A stretch of 64,000 nucleotides of DNA. It comes from an uncultured Chloroflexota bacterium (lineage in GTDB: Bacteria > Chloroflexota > Limnocylindria > Limnocylindrales > CSP1-4). Shown in pieces: positions 1 through 8,078 of this stretch (position 1 is its first letter; every line of letters starts with the position of its first letter). The DNA is taken from the NCBI GenBank assembly GCA_903822495.1, contig CAIJPD010000018.1, positions 62,001-126,000 of the forward strand. Direction: 5' to 3'. A program made the translations under genes and the position numbers. The notes beneath the pieces were generated by a model that was not told where the DNA came from, did not search any database, and worked only from the letters and a program-made list of their open reading frames with translations.

Positions 1-201
1 CGACCGGCGATAGAACACCGACGCGAACGCCTTCCCGCGCGCGAAGTCCTCGCGGCCCAGCTTGACGCCGTCCATCCGGTCGAGGGTGACGAGGTCGCCG
101 GCCGGGTCGCAGATCGCGATCGCCTGGGCGATCCCCATCTCGGCGGCCTTGGCGACACACGCCTCGGTGATCTGGCGGGCCTGGCGAAGCGTCAGCGGCA
201 T
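1..201 (-). CDS. GlcG/HbpS-like heme-binding family protein, C-terminus cut by window edge
   Basis: The first 67 codons are visible; the reading frame runs off base 1. The protein begins MPLTLRQARQITEACVAKAA and continues with a conserved core (AIAICDPAGDLVTLDRMDG, then KLGREDFARGKAFASV) that matches the GlcG/HbpS (DUF336) fold. Such proteins are small single-domain proteins of about 140 residues; some members bind heme, others are encoded beside glycolate or propanediol pathways with no settled role. The ATG at 199-201 is preceded on the minus strand by a good AGGAGG Shine-Dalgarno, which fixes the start. It lies downstream of the DoxX gene in the same direction, about 180 bp away. Function in this organism cannot be inferred further. 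Confidence 0.75.
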   Translation of the reverse strand, partial: MPLTLRQARQITEACVAKAAEMGIAQAIAICDPAGDLVTLDRMDGVKLGREDFARGKAFASVFYRRS

Positions 202-378
202 GGCGTTGCCTCCTGCGGGGGACACGGGGACAGATTGCGGCCAGGGCCGCGAGCCGGCCCCGGAGGCTCCGATGGTACGTCCGCGCGATGGCGTGTGGGC
301 GCCGGTCGCGACCGGTGCGCCGGCCTCGCCAGCGTCCTTGCAGCGAGGAGCCGGGGCCTGGTCGTGCGACCGACGGGC

Positions 379-897
379 TCAGCGCGCCGCCGGGTCCGCC
401 GCCGACCGGGCCGGCAGCACGGCAACCAGCGCGCCGATCACGGCCGCCGCGACGATCGCCAGCCGGAAGGGCAACGGGATCGTGAGGTCAAGGGCGGCGT
501 CGACGGAGATCGCCCCGGGCCCGGTGAAGGCCAACGCGACGCCGATCAGCAGGATGCTGAGCATGAACTCGTAGCCGCCCCGGACGTTGAAGAAGCCCTT
601 GGACCAGCGCTGGACCACCACCACGGCCATGGGCCCCACGAGCGAGGCCGCCGCGGCGATCGGCGTCAGGAAGCCGACGGCGAGGGCCAGCCCCGCGACG
701 AACTGCCCGCCCACCGAGATCCACGCCCACAGCCAGCCGGGACGGATCCCCTGCTTCTGCAGATCCGCCGACCACTTGGTCATGCTGCTGCCGCCCCACC
801 AGCCAAAGAGCTTCTGGGCTCCATGGCCGGCCATCAGCAGGCCGGCCATGGCCCGGATGAGGAGCAGGCCCAGGTCCATGTCGTCCACGGTCGCCAT
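379..897 (-). CDS. DoxX family membrane protein
   Basis: A 172-residue integral membrane protein with about four hydrophobic segments. The N-terminal part LLLIRAMAGLLMAGHGAQKL followed by FGWWGG is the typical start of DoxX-family proteins. The middle carries the ISVGGQFVAGLALAVGFLTP segment and the C-terminus a final helix ending in a short Ala/Arg tail. DoxX members include a subunit of archaeal thiosulfate:quinone oxidoreductase and the MPO1/SodA-associated mycobacterial DoxX, but most bacterial members have no assigned reaction. The ATG at 897 abuts its purine run GGAGGG with no spacer; a GTG three codons in (888) would have a more normal spacing, so the true start may be 888. It sits 48 bp downstream of the alpha/beta hydrolase gene, probably co-transcribed. 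Confidence 0.82.
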   Translation of the reverse strand: MATVDDMDLGLLLIRAMAGLLMAGHGAQKLFGWWGGSSMTKWSADLQKQGIRPGWLWAWISVGGQFVAGLALAVGFLTPIAAAASLVGPMAVVVVQRWSKGFFNVRGGYEFMLSILLIGVALAFTGPGAISVDAALDLTIPLPFRLAIVAAAVIGALVAVLPARSAADPAAR

Positions 898-945
898 CCC
901 TCCACGTGCGTGCCGGCAAGCCCGCCGGCGGGCGGGCGCGGGACG

Positions 946-1755
946 TCAGGCCGTCAGGCCGGCGTCGCCGCCACGGATCGATGCGGCGAAGGCCTCCAGC
1001 GCTCGCCGGAACGCCGTCGGGTGCTCCAGCGGCACGAGGTGCGCGCCGGGAAGCTGCACGAAGGTTGCGCGGGGGAGCAGCTCAGCCAGCTTGCGGACAC
1101 CCGCCTCCGGCGCGAACGGATCGTCCTTGCCGCGGGCGACGAGGACGGGAATCCGGATCCTGGAGGCCACGTCGGCGGGCGCCGGTCGGCGGGCCATCCC
1201 ACGAACCCCGGCGGCATAGCCGGCCGCGTCGCTCTCGGCCACCATCTTCCGGAGCGCGTTCTTCGCGCGCGGGCCGGCCTTGGAGTGGAGCGTCTTCCAG
1301 GCGGTCTCGGACAGGGCGGCGGTCCCCAGCTTCAGGGCATTCTGGGCCGTGTCCTCGCGGAAGCCGGCCTTCTCCGCCGGATCCGCGGCGGGACCGCAGC
1401 CGATGACCATCAGGCCCGCGAAACTGCGCGGCCGCCGCGCCGCCAGCTCCAGCGCGACGTAGCCGCCGAGGCCGGTGCCGACGAGGATCGGCCGATCAAG
1501 CTCCAGCCTGTCGATCAGCTTCCCGACCGCGACGGCAAACTCCTCGACGCCATACGGCTCGGGCGCCGTCACCGACGGGGCGGACTTCCCAAAGCCGGGC
1601 GGGTCGATGACGACCACGCGACCGATGGGGTGGCGGAGGAGGTCGGCGTGCATCCGGGCATCGGCCGGGAAGGACGGCAGGAGCACGATGGCCGGGCCGG
1701 TCCCACGATCAACAAAGGCCAGCCTGCCGGGGCGCCGCGCTGCCTGCCTGGACAT
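946..1755 (-). CDS. Alpha/beta hydrolase
   Basis: A 269-residue alpha/beta-hydrolase fold protein. Visible landmarks are the oxyanion-hole region IVLLPSFPADARMHADLLRH, the strand-4 motif VVVIDPPGFGKS, the nucleophile-elbow region LVGTGLGGYVALELA, a late acid (VLVARGKDDPFAP) and a histidine near the end (LPGAHLVPLEHP). The residue expected to be the nucleophile Ser in GxSxG is Thr-Gly-Leu here (G-T-G-L-G), so the canonical serine is missing. This is either a divergent catalytic site or a non-hydrolytic member. The ATG at 1755 has a GGAGGG Shine-Dalgarno on the minus strand; longer in-frame starts lack one. It follows the CMD-like gene after a 184-bp gap and precedes DoxX in the same direction. 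Confidence 0.85.
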   Translation of the reverse strand: MSRQAARRPGRLAFVDRGTGPAIVLLPSFPADARMHADLLRHPIGRVVVIDPPGFGKSAPSVTAPEPYGVEEFAVAVGKLIDRLELDRPILVGTGLGGYVALELAARRPRSFAGLMVIGCGPAADPAEKAGFREDTAQNALKLGTAALSETAWKTLHSKAGPRAKNALRKMVAESDAAGYAAGVRGMARRPAPADVASRIRIPVLVARGKDDPFAPEAGVRKLAELLPRATFVQLPGAHLVPLEHPTAFRRALEAFAASIRGGDAGLTA

Positions 1756-1939
1756 CGAGTCCCTCCAACTTGGGCGTCGCCGGACGCGGGACGCCACTCC
1801 ACCTGGTGAACGAGACCGCAGGCCCGGCGCGGCGGGCGCGGCGGCCCCAAGGATAGCGTCCGGGAGGGCCCCCACGCGGCACCGCCGCGGCCGGGATCGC
1901 CCCGGCGAACCACGCGGCCGGGGCACCAGGCACGGCCAC

Positions 1940-2503
1940 TCAGGGGCGGGGCGGCAGCTCCGGCGACTGCTCCTCGCGGACCTCCATGTCGAAGGCGTTG
2001 AGGACGTGACCAGCAAACGCGAAGTAGCCGGTGGCCCCGACGACGTCCGTCACCCCGCGCCGCCCGACGTGGCCCTCCAGCGCGGCGAAGGTCGCGTCGT
2101 CCACCCGGTGCTCGACCACCAGTTGCCGAACGAAGGCCACGAGCGCGGCCTCGTCCGCCGCCAGGTCCGCGGGGACGTCGCCGCGCCCCAGCGCGGCCGT
2201 CGCCTCGGCCGAGATCCCATTCTTGCGGGCGAGGACGGCATGCGCCGTGAACTCGTACTGGCAGTCCAGCTCCCGCGCGACGATCATCGCGAGGAGGTGG
2301 CGGTGGCGGGCGGGCATGGGGCCCTCGTACCGGACGTACGAGCCCAGGTGGGCGGCCCGCTGCGCAAAGACGGGGCTGTGGAGCAGCACGCCAAACGGCC
2401 CCTGCTTCGAGAACTCCGCGCCGCGCGAGGCGGCGATCTCGTCGTAGACCACCTGGTCCGCGGCGTCCAGCTCCTCGCGACGAACGGCCGGAATGCGCGG
2501 CAT
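1940..2503 (-). CDS. Carboxymuconolactone decarboxylase (CMD/AhpD-like) family protein
   Basis: A 187-residue CMD-domain protein. The core ARELDCQYEFTAHAVLARKN corresponds to the E-x-x-C-x-x-C-x-x-x-H site of AhpD-type proteins, but the second cysteine is Glu (C-Q-Y-E), as in the CMD subfamily proper. A thiol peroxidase role is therefore unlikely. The C-terminal half has the usual GRRGVTDVVGATGYFAFAGH helix. Its ATG at 2503-2501 shares a base with the TGA of the upstream amidase (TGATG), with GGAGGG in front, so the two are translationally coupled. In other genomes such CMD proteins accompany degradative amidases and lactonases; here that suggests a small catabolic cassette. The substrate is unknown. 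Confidence 0.88.
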   Translation of the reverse strand: MPRIPAVRREELDAADQVVYDEIAASRGAEFSKQGPFGVLLHSPVFAQRAAHLGSYVRYEGPMPARHRHLLAMIVARELDCQYEFTAHAVLARKNGISAEATAALGRGDVPADLAADEAALVAFVRQLVVEHRVDDATFAALEGHVGRRGVTDVVGATGYFAFAGHVLNAFDMEVREEQSPELPPRP

Positions 2504-3918
2504 CAGATCCCTCCGTCTCGCTCTGGGCTGGGGTGGCGGTCGTGCCACGGCGTGGCGCGCTCGTAGGCGCGGGCGACCCGCAGCACCAGCGACTCCTCGA
2601 ACGGCCCCGCGGCAATCTGCAGGCCGATGGGCAGCCCGGTCGAGGTGAACCCGCACGGCACGGAGATCGCCGGGGTCCCCAGCACGTTGTAGGGGTTCAC
2701 GAAGCTGGGCTCCCGGAACCGCGCGTCGGGATCCAGGCCGGCGAGTGGCTCGGGCGGCCGGGCGCACGTGGGCGACGCGATGACGTCGACCCCCTCCAGG
2801 ATCTCGCGGACCTGCGCGCGCAGCACCGTCCGGGCCCGATTCGCGGCCAGGTAGTCGGCGGCACCGATGAAGGCACCGCCCCGGAACCGGCCACGGACGC
2901 TCCGACCGTAGCGCTCCGGGTGCTCGCGCAACCCGGCCTCGTGGTAGGCATACGCCTCGGCCGTGATGATCAGCGTGTTGGTCGATCGACCGGCGATTAG
3001 CGCCGCGGACGGGATCGGCACGACCTCTGCCCCCTCCGCCTCCAGCACGCCCAGCGCCGCCTCGAATGCGGCGAGCACGTCAGGGTCGATGGTCCCCATC
3101 TCGTGCACCCAGTCCCAGGCGACGCCCAGCCGCAGCCCGCGCACGCCGTGCTCAAGCCCGGCACGATAGTTGGGCACGGGCTCGCCCGAGGCGCTGGGGT
3201 CCCGCGGATCCGGGCCCGCGATGGCGCCCAGCAGGATCGCCGCGTCGTCGACCGTCCGGGCCAGCGGTCCCGCGTGGTCCAGCGACCAGGCCAGGGGCAC
3301 CACGCCATAGCGGCTGACCCGGCCCCAGGTGGGCTTGAGCCCCACGATCCCGCAGTGCGACGCGGGCTTCCTGATGGAACCACCCGTGTCCGAGCCCAGT
3401 GCCCCGAAGCACAGGCCGGCGGCCACGGACGCGCCAGACCCGCTGCTGGAGCCGCCCGGCTCATGCTCCAGGTTCCAGGGGTTTCGGGGCGCGGGGAAGA
3501 CGCCGTCCGAGGCCGGCCCACCGAATGCAAACTCAGCCATGCCGTGCTTGCCGAGGAGGACGGCGCCCGCCTCCCGGAGGCGCACCACCGCGCTGGCGTC
3601 CTCGCCGGGGATCCAGTCGATCAGCACCCGAGAGTGGGCCGTGGTCCGGATCCCCTTGGTCGCGTACAGGTCCTTGAGGCCGACTGGGATGCCGTGGAGT
3701 GGCCCGCGATCCACGCCCACCGCCAGCTCCTCCTCGGCGCGGGCGGCCTGCGCCCGGGCCAGGTCGGCCGTGACCAGCACGAAGCTGTGCAGGACCGGGT
3801 CCACCGCGGTGATCCGCGCCAGCGCGGCCTCGGTCAGCTCGGTTGGGGAGACGGCGCCGGATCGGATGGCGGCGGCGGCCGTCGCGATCGGGGCGAAGCG
3901 GAGGGACTCGGCACTCAC
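2503..3918 (-). CDS. Amidase (amidase-signature family, GatA/AtzE-like)
   Basis: A 471-residue amidase-signature enzyme that hydrolyses C-N amide bonds. The Ser-cisSer-Lys triad is visible: Lys82 in PVGLKDLYATKGI, the GGSSSGSGASVAAG loop with the cis-Ser near residue 158, and nucleophile Ser181 in GSDTGGSIRKPA. The rest follows the family (HCGIVGLKPTWGRVSRYGVV, then DHAGPLARTVDDAAILLGAI). The GTG start at 3918 overlaps the stop of the upstream small gene (GTGA), and its own stop overlaps the next ATG. It is not the tRNA-dependent GatA by context: gatB is absent and the partner resembles AtzG rather than GatC. A carboxybiuret- or allophanate-type substrate is possible by analogy with AtzE but is not shown by the sequence. 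Confidence 0.9.
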   Translation of the reverse strand: MSAESLRFAPIATAAAAIRSGAVSPTELTEAALARITAVDPVLHSFVLVTADLARAQAARAEEELAVGVDRGPLHGIPVGLKDLYATKGIRTTAHSRVLIDWIPGEDASAVVRLREAGAVLLGKHGMAEFAFGGPASDGVFPAPRNPWNLEHEPGGSSSGSGASVAAGLCFGALGSDTGGSIRKPASHCGIVGLKPTWGRVSRYGVVPLAWSLDHAGPLARTVDDAAILLGAIAGPDPRDPSASGEPVPNYRAGLEHGVRGLRLGVAWDWVHEMGTIDPDVLAAFEAALGVLEAEGAEVVPIPSAALIAGRSTNTLIITAEAYAYHEAGLREHPERYGRSVRGRFRGGAFIGAADYLAANRARTVLRAQVREILEGVDVIASPTCARPPEPLAGLDPDARFREPSFVNPYNVLGTPAISVPCGFTSTGLPIGLQIAAGPFEESLVLRVARAYERATPWHDRHPSPERDGGI

Positions 3919-4154
3919 GGTCGGGGGGTCCGCCACGGAGCGACCACCGGGCCCGATGGCTCCACGGAGGGGCCGATCAGCGCCCGCACCTCGTCGGCCA
4001 TCGCGTCGAGGCGGCGCACGGAGGTCACGAGCCCTCGTGCCTCGTCCTCGGACAGGGGCAGCCCGGCGGCCGCGGCCCGGGCGAGGAGGTCCGCCACCCC
4101 GGTGGCGTCGGCCGCGCCAACGCCGGCGGGCATCTGAGCAGGGGTGCCTGCCAC
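3915..4154 (-). CDS. Small AtzG/GatC-like amidase partner subunit
   Basis: A 79-residue protein (VAGTPAQMPAGVGAADATGV at the start). The region ADLLARAAAAGLPLSEDEAR followed by SVRRLDAMADEVRALIG, then a proline-rich tail ending in WRTPRP, has the helix-helix-tail layout of AtzG-like and GatC-like subunits that wrap around an amidase. The start was chosen at GTG 4154 because GGGAGG lies about nine bases upstream on the minus strand; the upstream ATG at 4232 has no ribosome site. Its stop TGA overlaps the amidase GTG by four bases, implying coupled translation and a complex. AtzG stabilises AtzE in cyanuric-acid degradation; whether that chemistry applies here is unknown. Confidence 0.72.
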   Translation of the reverse strand: MAGTPAQMPAGVGAADATGVADLLARAAAAGLPLSEDEARGLVTSVRRLDAMADEVRALIGPSVEPSGPVVAPWRTPRP

Positions 4155-4208
4155 GTGGAGAGCCTCCCTCGAGTTTGTCAACGGCACGACGATTCGCGGC
4201 CGGTGGCC

Positions 4209-4239
4209 ATCGTAGCAACGGGGCCGGGCCATGCGTCAG
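4209..4239 (-). promoter_or_regulatory. Possible promoter of the amidase operon
   Basis: On the minus strand a TACGAT -10 box (4214-4209) is preceded by CTGACG (4239-4234) as a -35 with a 19-bp spacer. Transcription would start about 50 bases before the GTG at 4154, leaving room for its Shine-Dalgarno. The -35 matches the consensus at only four of six bases and the spacer is long, so this is tentative. Confidence 0.35.
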
Positions 4240-4445
4240 ATCCCCCGCCCGTCAACGGGCTGGTCACCGCCGTAGTACGTCCGGAAGACCCGCCAGCGGA
4301 GTGCCACATGGCATCCGGATGGGGCCGCACGGCACGTCTGCCCAGACGGCGCAGGTGCGGAAATGGACGGCAATAGGGGCCCGCGGTTGACGCCCGGTGC
4401 GTCCCGTCCTGACCGCATGATTGCGCCCTTGACGGTGGTGTGTGC

Positions 4446-5579
4446 ATGGCTACGGTGGATGGCTCGGTCTACCACGCCCTGATCGCCCGAGGCGTGAGCC
4501 GGCGATCGTTCCTGAAGTTCTCCGCCGCCATGGCGGGGGCACTGATGCTCCCGGCGGCCTACGGGCCCCGGATCGCGAACGCGTTATCCACGGCAAAGCG
4601 CCTGCCGGTGATCTGGCTGGAGGGTCAGGACTGCGCCGGCAACACGGAGGCCTTCCTGCGGGCCTCGCACCCGACCGTCGCGGAGATCATCCTCGACACC
4701 CTCTCGGTGGACTACCACGAGACGATCATGGCGGCCGCGGGACGCCAGGCCGAGGACGCTCGCAAGGCCACCATGAAGGCCTTCCCCAACGGCTACCTGG
4801 TGGTCGTGGAGGGCTCCATCCCGATCGCTGAGGGTGGCATCTACTGCACCATCGGCGGGCGAACCTTCGAGGACACCGTCAAGGAGGTCTGCGCGGGCGC
4901 CAAGGCGGTCATCGCGGTCGGCTCGTGCGCCTTCGACGGCGGCCTCCCCGCCGCCAAGGGCGGGCCCACCGGCGCAGTGGGCGTCAGCCAGGTCGTCCCC
5001 AAGGCGACCGTGGTCAACATGCCCGGCTGTCCGATGAACGTCCAGAACCTGACGGCTGCCATCGTCCATTTCCTGACGTTCGGGTCCCTGCCCGCCACCG
5101 ACAGCCTGGGCCGGCCGCTGTTCGCCTACGGCCAGCTCATCCACGACCAGTGCGAGCGGCGCGCCCACTTCGAGCGGGGCGAGTTTGTCACTGCATGGGG
5201 CGACGATGCGTCGCGCAAGGGCTGGTGCCTGTACAAGATGGGCTGCAAGGGTCCGGAGACGTACGCCAACTGCCCGACCGCACGGTTCAACGACGGGACC
5301 AGCTGGCCGGTCAAGGCCGGCCACGGCTGCGTCGGCTGCACCATGCCGTCCTTCTGGGACCAGATGAGCCCGTTCTACGGGCGGCTGTCCACCACCCCGG
5401 GCTTCGGGTCGGACGTCACGGCCGACCAGGTCGGCCTGGGCATCGTCGCGACCGTGGCTGGGCTGACCGCGCTGCACGCGGGCGGCAGCTACGTCCGCCA
5501 CAAGCGGGACGCTGCCGCCCCGCCACCGCCCGCCGAGGCCGTTGAGGCCGGCACCGCCACCGGAGGAACACAGGCATGA
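4446..5579 (+). CDS. [NiFe] hydrogenase group 1-type small subunit, Tat-exported
   Basis: A 377-residue FeS subunit of a membrane-bound uptake hydrogenase. The N-terminus has a Tat signal (SRRSFLKF, residues about 19-26, then a hydrophobic stretch). Cluster ligands seen: Cys63, Cys161 (GSCAFDGG) and Cys195 (PGCPMN) for the proximal cluster; His and Cys in LIHDQCERR plus GWCLYKMGC for the distal; and YANCPTARF with GHGCVGC for the medial. The expected second proximal Cys is Asn66 (D-C-A-G-N). The two extra Cys of O2-tolerant group 1d enzymes are also absent. A C-terminal membrane helix (GLGIVATVAGLTALHAGGS) anchors it to cytochrome b. The ATG at 4446 has GGTGG upstream. Its stop overlaps the large-subunit ATG (ATGA). 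I do not see the CDGD motif that I associate with group 1h, so the subgroup is open; 1f-like is plausible. Confidence 0.95.
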   Translation: MATVDGSVYHALIARGVSRRSFLKFSAAMAGALMLPAAYGPRIANALSTAKRLPVIWLEGQDCAGNTEAFLRASHPTVAEIILDTLSVDYHETIMAAAGRQAEDARKATMKAFPNGYLVVVEGSIPIAEGGIYCTIGGRTFEDTVKEVCAGAKAVIAVGSCAFDGGLPAAKGGPTGAVGVSQVVPKATVVNMPGCPMNVQNLTAAIVHFLTFGSLPATDSLGRPLFAYGQLIHDQCERRAHFERGEFVTAWGDDASRKGWCLYKMGCKGPETYANCPTARFNDGTSWPVKAGHGCVGCTMPSFWDQMSPFYGRLSTTPGFGSDVTADQVGLGIVATVAGLTALHAGGSYVRHKRDAAAPPPPAEAVEAGTATGGTQA

Positions 5580-7285
5580 CCCGCATCGCAATCGACCCGG
5601 TCACTCGGATCGAGGGCCACCTGCGGATCGAGGTCGAGGTCCAGAACGGCGTCGTCACCGACGCATGGAGCTCCGGCACCATGTTCCGGGGCATGGAGTT
5701 GATCCTCCAGGGCCGGGACCCGCGCGACGCCTGGGTCTTCGCCCAGCGCGCCTGCGGGGTGTGCACCACCGTCCATGCCCTGGCCTCGGTCCGCGCCGTC
5801 GAGAACGCCCTCGGGATGAAGATCCCCAACAACGCCCGCCTCATCCGCAACCTGATCGCGGGCATGCAGTACGTTCAGGACCACGTCATCCACTTCTATC
5901 ATCTGCACGCCCTCGACTGGGTGGACGTGGTATCGGCCCTCTCGGCTGACCCGAAGAAGGCGGCAGACCTGGCGGCCAGCATCTCGGACTGGCCCACCTC
6001 GTCGGTTGCGGCCATGACCGCGGTCCAGCAGAAGCTCAAGACCTTCGTGGACTCCGGGCAGCTTGGCCCCTTCGCCAACGGCTACTGGGGCCACAAGGCC
6101 TACAAGCTCCCGCCGGAGGCCAACCTCATGGCGGTGGCGCACTACCTCGAGGCCCTCGAGTGGCAGCGCGACGTCATCCGCGTCCACGCCCTGCTCGGCG
6201 CCAAGAACCCGCACCCGCAGACCTACGTGGTCGGCGGCATGGCCCTCGCGATCGACCCCAACTCACCCACGGCGCTCAACGCCCGCGGCCTGTCCGAGAT
6301 CGCCAGCCTGTTCGCCAAGGCCAAGGCCTTCGTGGATCGCGTGTACATCCCGGACGTCCTGGCCGTCGCGTCCTTCTACAAGGACTGGGCCGGCCTGGGC
6401 AAGGGAATCGGCAACTACATGGCCTACGGCGACTTCCCCGACACGGTCGGGGGCGAGGTCGATGGCTTCTACTTCCCGCGTGGCCGGATCATGAACCGCG
6501 ACCTCTCCAGGGTGGAGCCGGTCGATCAGCAGCTGATCGCCGAGACCGTCGCCCACAGTTGGTACAACTACAGCGACGGCGACGACAAGCTCCGCCACCC
6601 GTGGCAGGGCGAGACCAAGCCAAACTACAAGGGCCCCAAGCCGCCGTTCGAGACCCTCGAGGGCTTCGACAAGTACAGCTGGCTCAAGGCCCCCCGCTAC
6701 GACGACCAGCCGATGGAGGTCGGGCCGCTCGCCCGGATGCTCGTCGCCTACGGCAAGGGCCACGCCGACGTCAAGGCGCAGGTGGACGCCGTGCTCAAGA
6801 CGCTGGGCGTCGGCCCCGAGGCCCTCTTCTCAACCCTGGGCCGGATCGCGGCCCGTGCCGTCGAGACCAAGCTCCTCGCCGGCAAGCTCGCCGGCTGGCT
6901 GGCCGAACTGGAGGCCAACCTCGGTCGCGGGGACCTCGCCGTCGCGGATGTCAGCAAGTGGGACCCATCCTCCTGGCCGCAGAACGCCCAGGGCTTCGGG
7001 ATGGAGGAGGCGCCGCGCGGCGCGCTCGCCCACTGGGTGGTCATCAAGGACAAGAAGATCGAGAACTACCAACTGGTGGTCCCGTCCACCTGGAACGGCT
7101 CGCCGCGCGACAGCAAGAACCGGCGTGGCGCCTGGGAGGAAGCCCTGATCGGAACGCCGATTGCCGACCCCAACGCGCCCGTCGAGGTCCTGCGAACCAT
7201 CCACTCGTTCGACCCGTGCATGGCCTGCGCCGTCCACGTGTATGACCCCGAGGTTGGCTCGTCGGTCGAGATCCGCGTGGTGTGA
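5576..7285 (+). CDS. [NiFe] hydrogenase group 1-type large (catalytic) subunit
   Basis: A 569-residue subunit holding the NiFe(CN)2CO site that splits H2. It starts MTRIAIDPVTRIEGHLRIEV. The L1 motif is R-A-C60-G-V-C63 and L2 is D-P-C548-M-A-C551-A-V-H554, so all four Ni ligands are present. A 15-residue extension (VYDPEVGSSVEIRVV) follows His554 and would be removed by the maturation protease encoded two genes downstream. L1 reads RACGVCTTVHA rather than the common RICGVCTxxHA. Residues 66-130 are the expected helical core (NALGMKIPNNARLIRN, QYVQDHVIHFYHLHALDW). Length is normal for group 1. Translation is coupled to the small subunit by ATGA; the cytochrome b gene follows after 10 bp. Confidence 0.97.
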   Translation: MTRIAIDPVTRIEGHLRIEVEVQNGVVTDAWSSGTMFRGMELILQGRDPRDAWVFAQRACGVCTTVHALASVRAVENALGMKIPNNARLIRNLIAGMQYVQDHVIHFYHLHALDWVDVVSALSADPKKAADLAASISDWPTSSVAAMTAVQQKLKTFVDSGQLGPFANGYWGHKAYKLPPEANLMAVAHYLEALEWQRDVIRVHALLGAKNPHPQTYVVGGMALAIDPNSPTALNARGLSEIASLFAKAKAFVDRVYIPDVLAVASFYKDWAGLGKGIGNYMAYGDFPDTVGGEVDGFYFPRGRIMNRDLSRVEPVDQQLIAETVAHSWYNYSDGDDKLRHPWQGETKPNYKGPKPPFETLEGFDKYSWLKAPRYDDQPMEVGPLARMLVAYGKGHADVKAQVDAVLKTLGVGPEALFSTLGRIAARAVETKLLAGKLAGWLAELEANLGRGDLAVADVSKWDPSSWPQNAQGFGMEEAPRGALAHWVVIKDKKIENYQLVVPSTWNGSPRDSKNRRGAWEEALIGTPIADPNAPVEVLRTIHSFDPCMACAVHVYDPEVGSSVEIRVV

Positions 7286-7295
7286 GGACCCTCCA

Positions 7296-8078
7296 ATGAC
7301 GACGCTTCAGACTCCCGCTGAGGGGTCGGGGCCACGCATGGTCGGCGCCCCGCCCTTCCCGCATCCGCTCGTCATCCGGCCCCACGACGAGCGGGTCCGG
7401 ATCTATGTCTGGCAGGTACCCGTTCGCGTCACCCACTGGGTCACGTTCTTCTCGATCCTGCTCCTGGTAGTCACCGGGGCATACATCGGGGACCCGTACC
7501 TGCTGCCGCCGGACGGGTCGATCATGCGGGCGATCCGCTTCATCCACATGGTCTCGGCCTTCACCTTCCTGGCCTCGGGCCTCCTCCGCCTGTACTGGCT
7601 GTTCGTGGGCAACCGCTTCTCGCGCTGGACCGCGTTCGTCCCCGTGACGGCGTCCCAGCGCAGGGAGCTGATCAAGCAGATCGGCTGGTACCTGTTCGTG
7701 CGCAAGGAGGCGCCACGCGTCCTCGGCCACAACGCCCTCGCCGCCGGCACCTACACCGCCATCTTCGTCCTGTTCCTCGTGCAGACGGTCACGGGCTTCG
7801 CGCTCGCGGGCATGCACGGGACGGAGCCGTGGGCCACGCTCTTCGGCTGGGTCCCATCCCTCATGGGTGGCGTCTCGGGCATGCGCCTGATCCACCACCT
7901 GGTCATGTGGGTGATCCTCGCCTTCATGATCCACCACGTCTACAGCGCCCTGCTGGTCGACCACTGGGAGCGCAACGGGCTGATGTCGAGCATCTTCAGC
8001 GGGTACAAGTTCGTGACCCGCGGCGAGATCGAGGAGGCCCGGGACGGCGGCATGGAGATCGAGGAGCTCGCGGAATGA
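7296..8078 (+). CDS. Ni/Fe-hydrogenase b-type cytochrome subunit (HyaC-like)
   Basis: A 260-residue integral membrane diheme cytochrome b that takes electrons from the small subunit to the quinone pool. Four membrane segments are apparent. Candidate heme histidines lie in VRVTHWVTFFSILL, IRFIHMVSAFTFL, and the pair of histidine motifs MRLIHHLVMWV and FMIHHVYSALL. An N-terminal cytoplasmic arm of about 45 residues precedes helix 1. The ATG at 7296 has GGACCCTCC-type purine spacing rather than a strong Shine-Dalgarno, consistent with read-in from the large subunit 10 bp away. Its TGA overlaps the protease ATG (ATGA). Presence of this subunit argues for a respiratory uptake enzyme. Confidence 0.93.
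   Translation: MTTLQTPAEGSGPRMVGAPPFPHPLVIRPHDERVRIYVWQVPVRVTHWVTFFSILLLVVTGAYIGDPYLLPPDGSIMRAIRFIHMVSAFTFLASGLLRLYWLFVGNRFSRWTAFVPVTASQRRELIKQIGWYLFVRKEAPRVLGHNALAAGTYTAIFVLFLVQTVTGFALAGMHGTEPWATLFGWVPSLMGGVSGMRLIHHLVMWVILAFMIHHVYSALLVDHWERNGLMSSIFSGYKFVTRGEIEEARDGGMEIEELAE

Noticed and set aside
4632-4643. Assigning the hydrogenase to high-affinity group 1h
   Set aside because: The CDGD proximal motif that I associate with 1h is absent, and a HyaC-type cytochrome b and canonical maturation genes are present, so I left the subgroup open.
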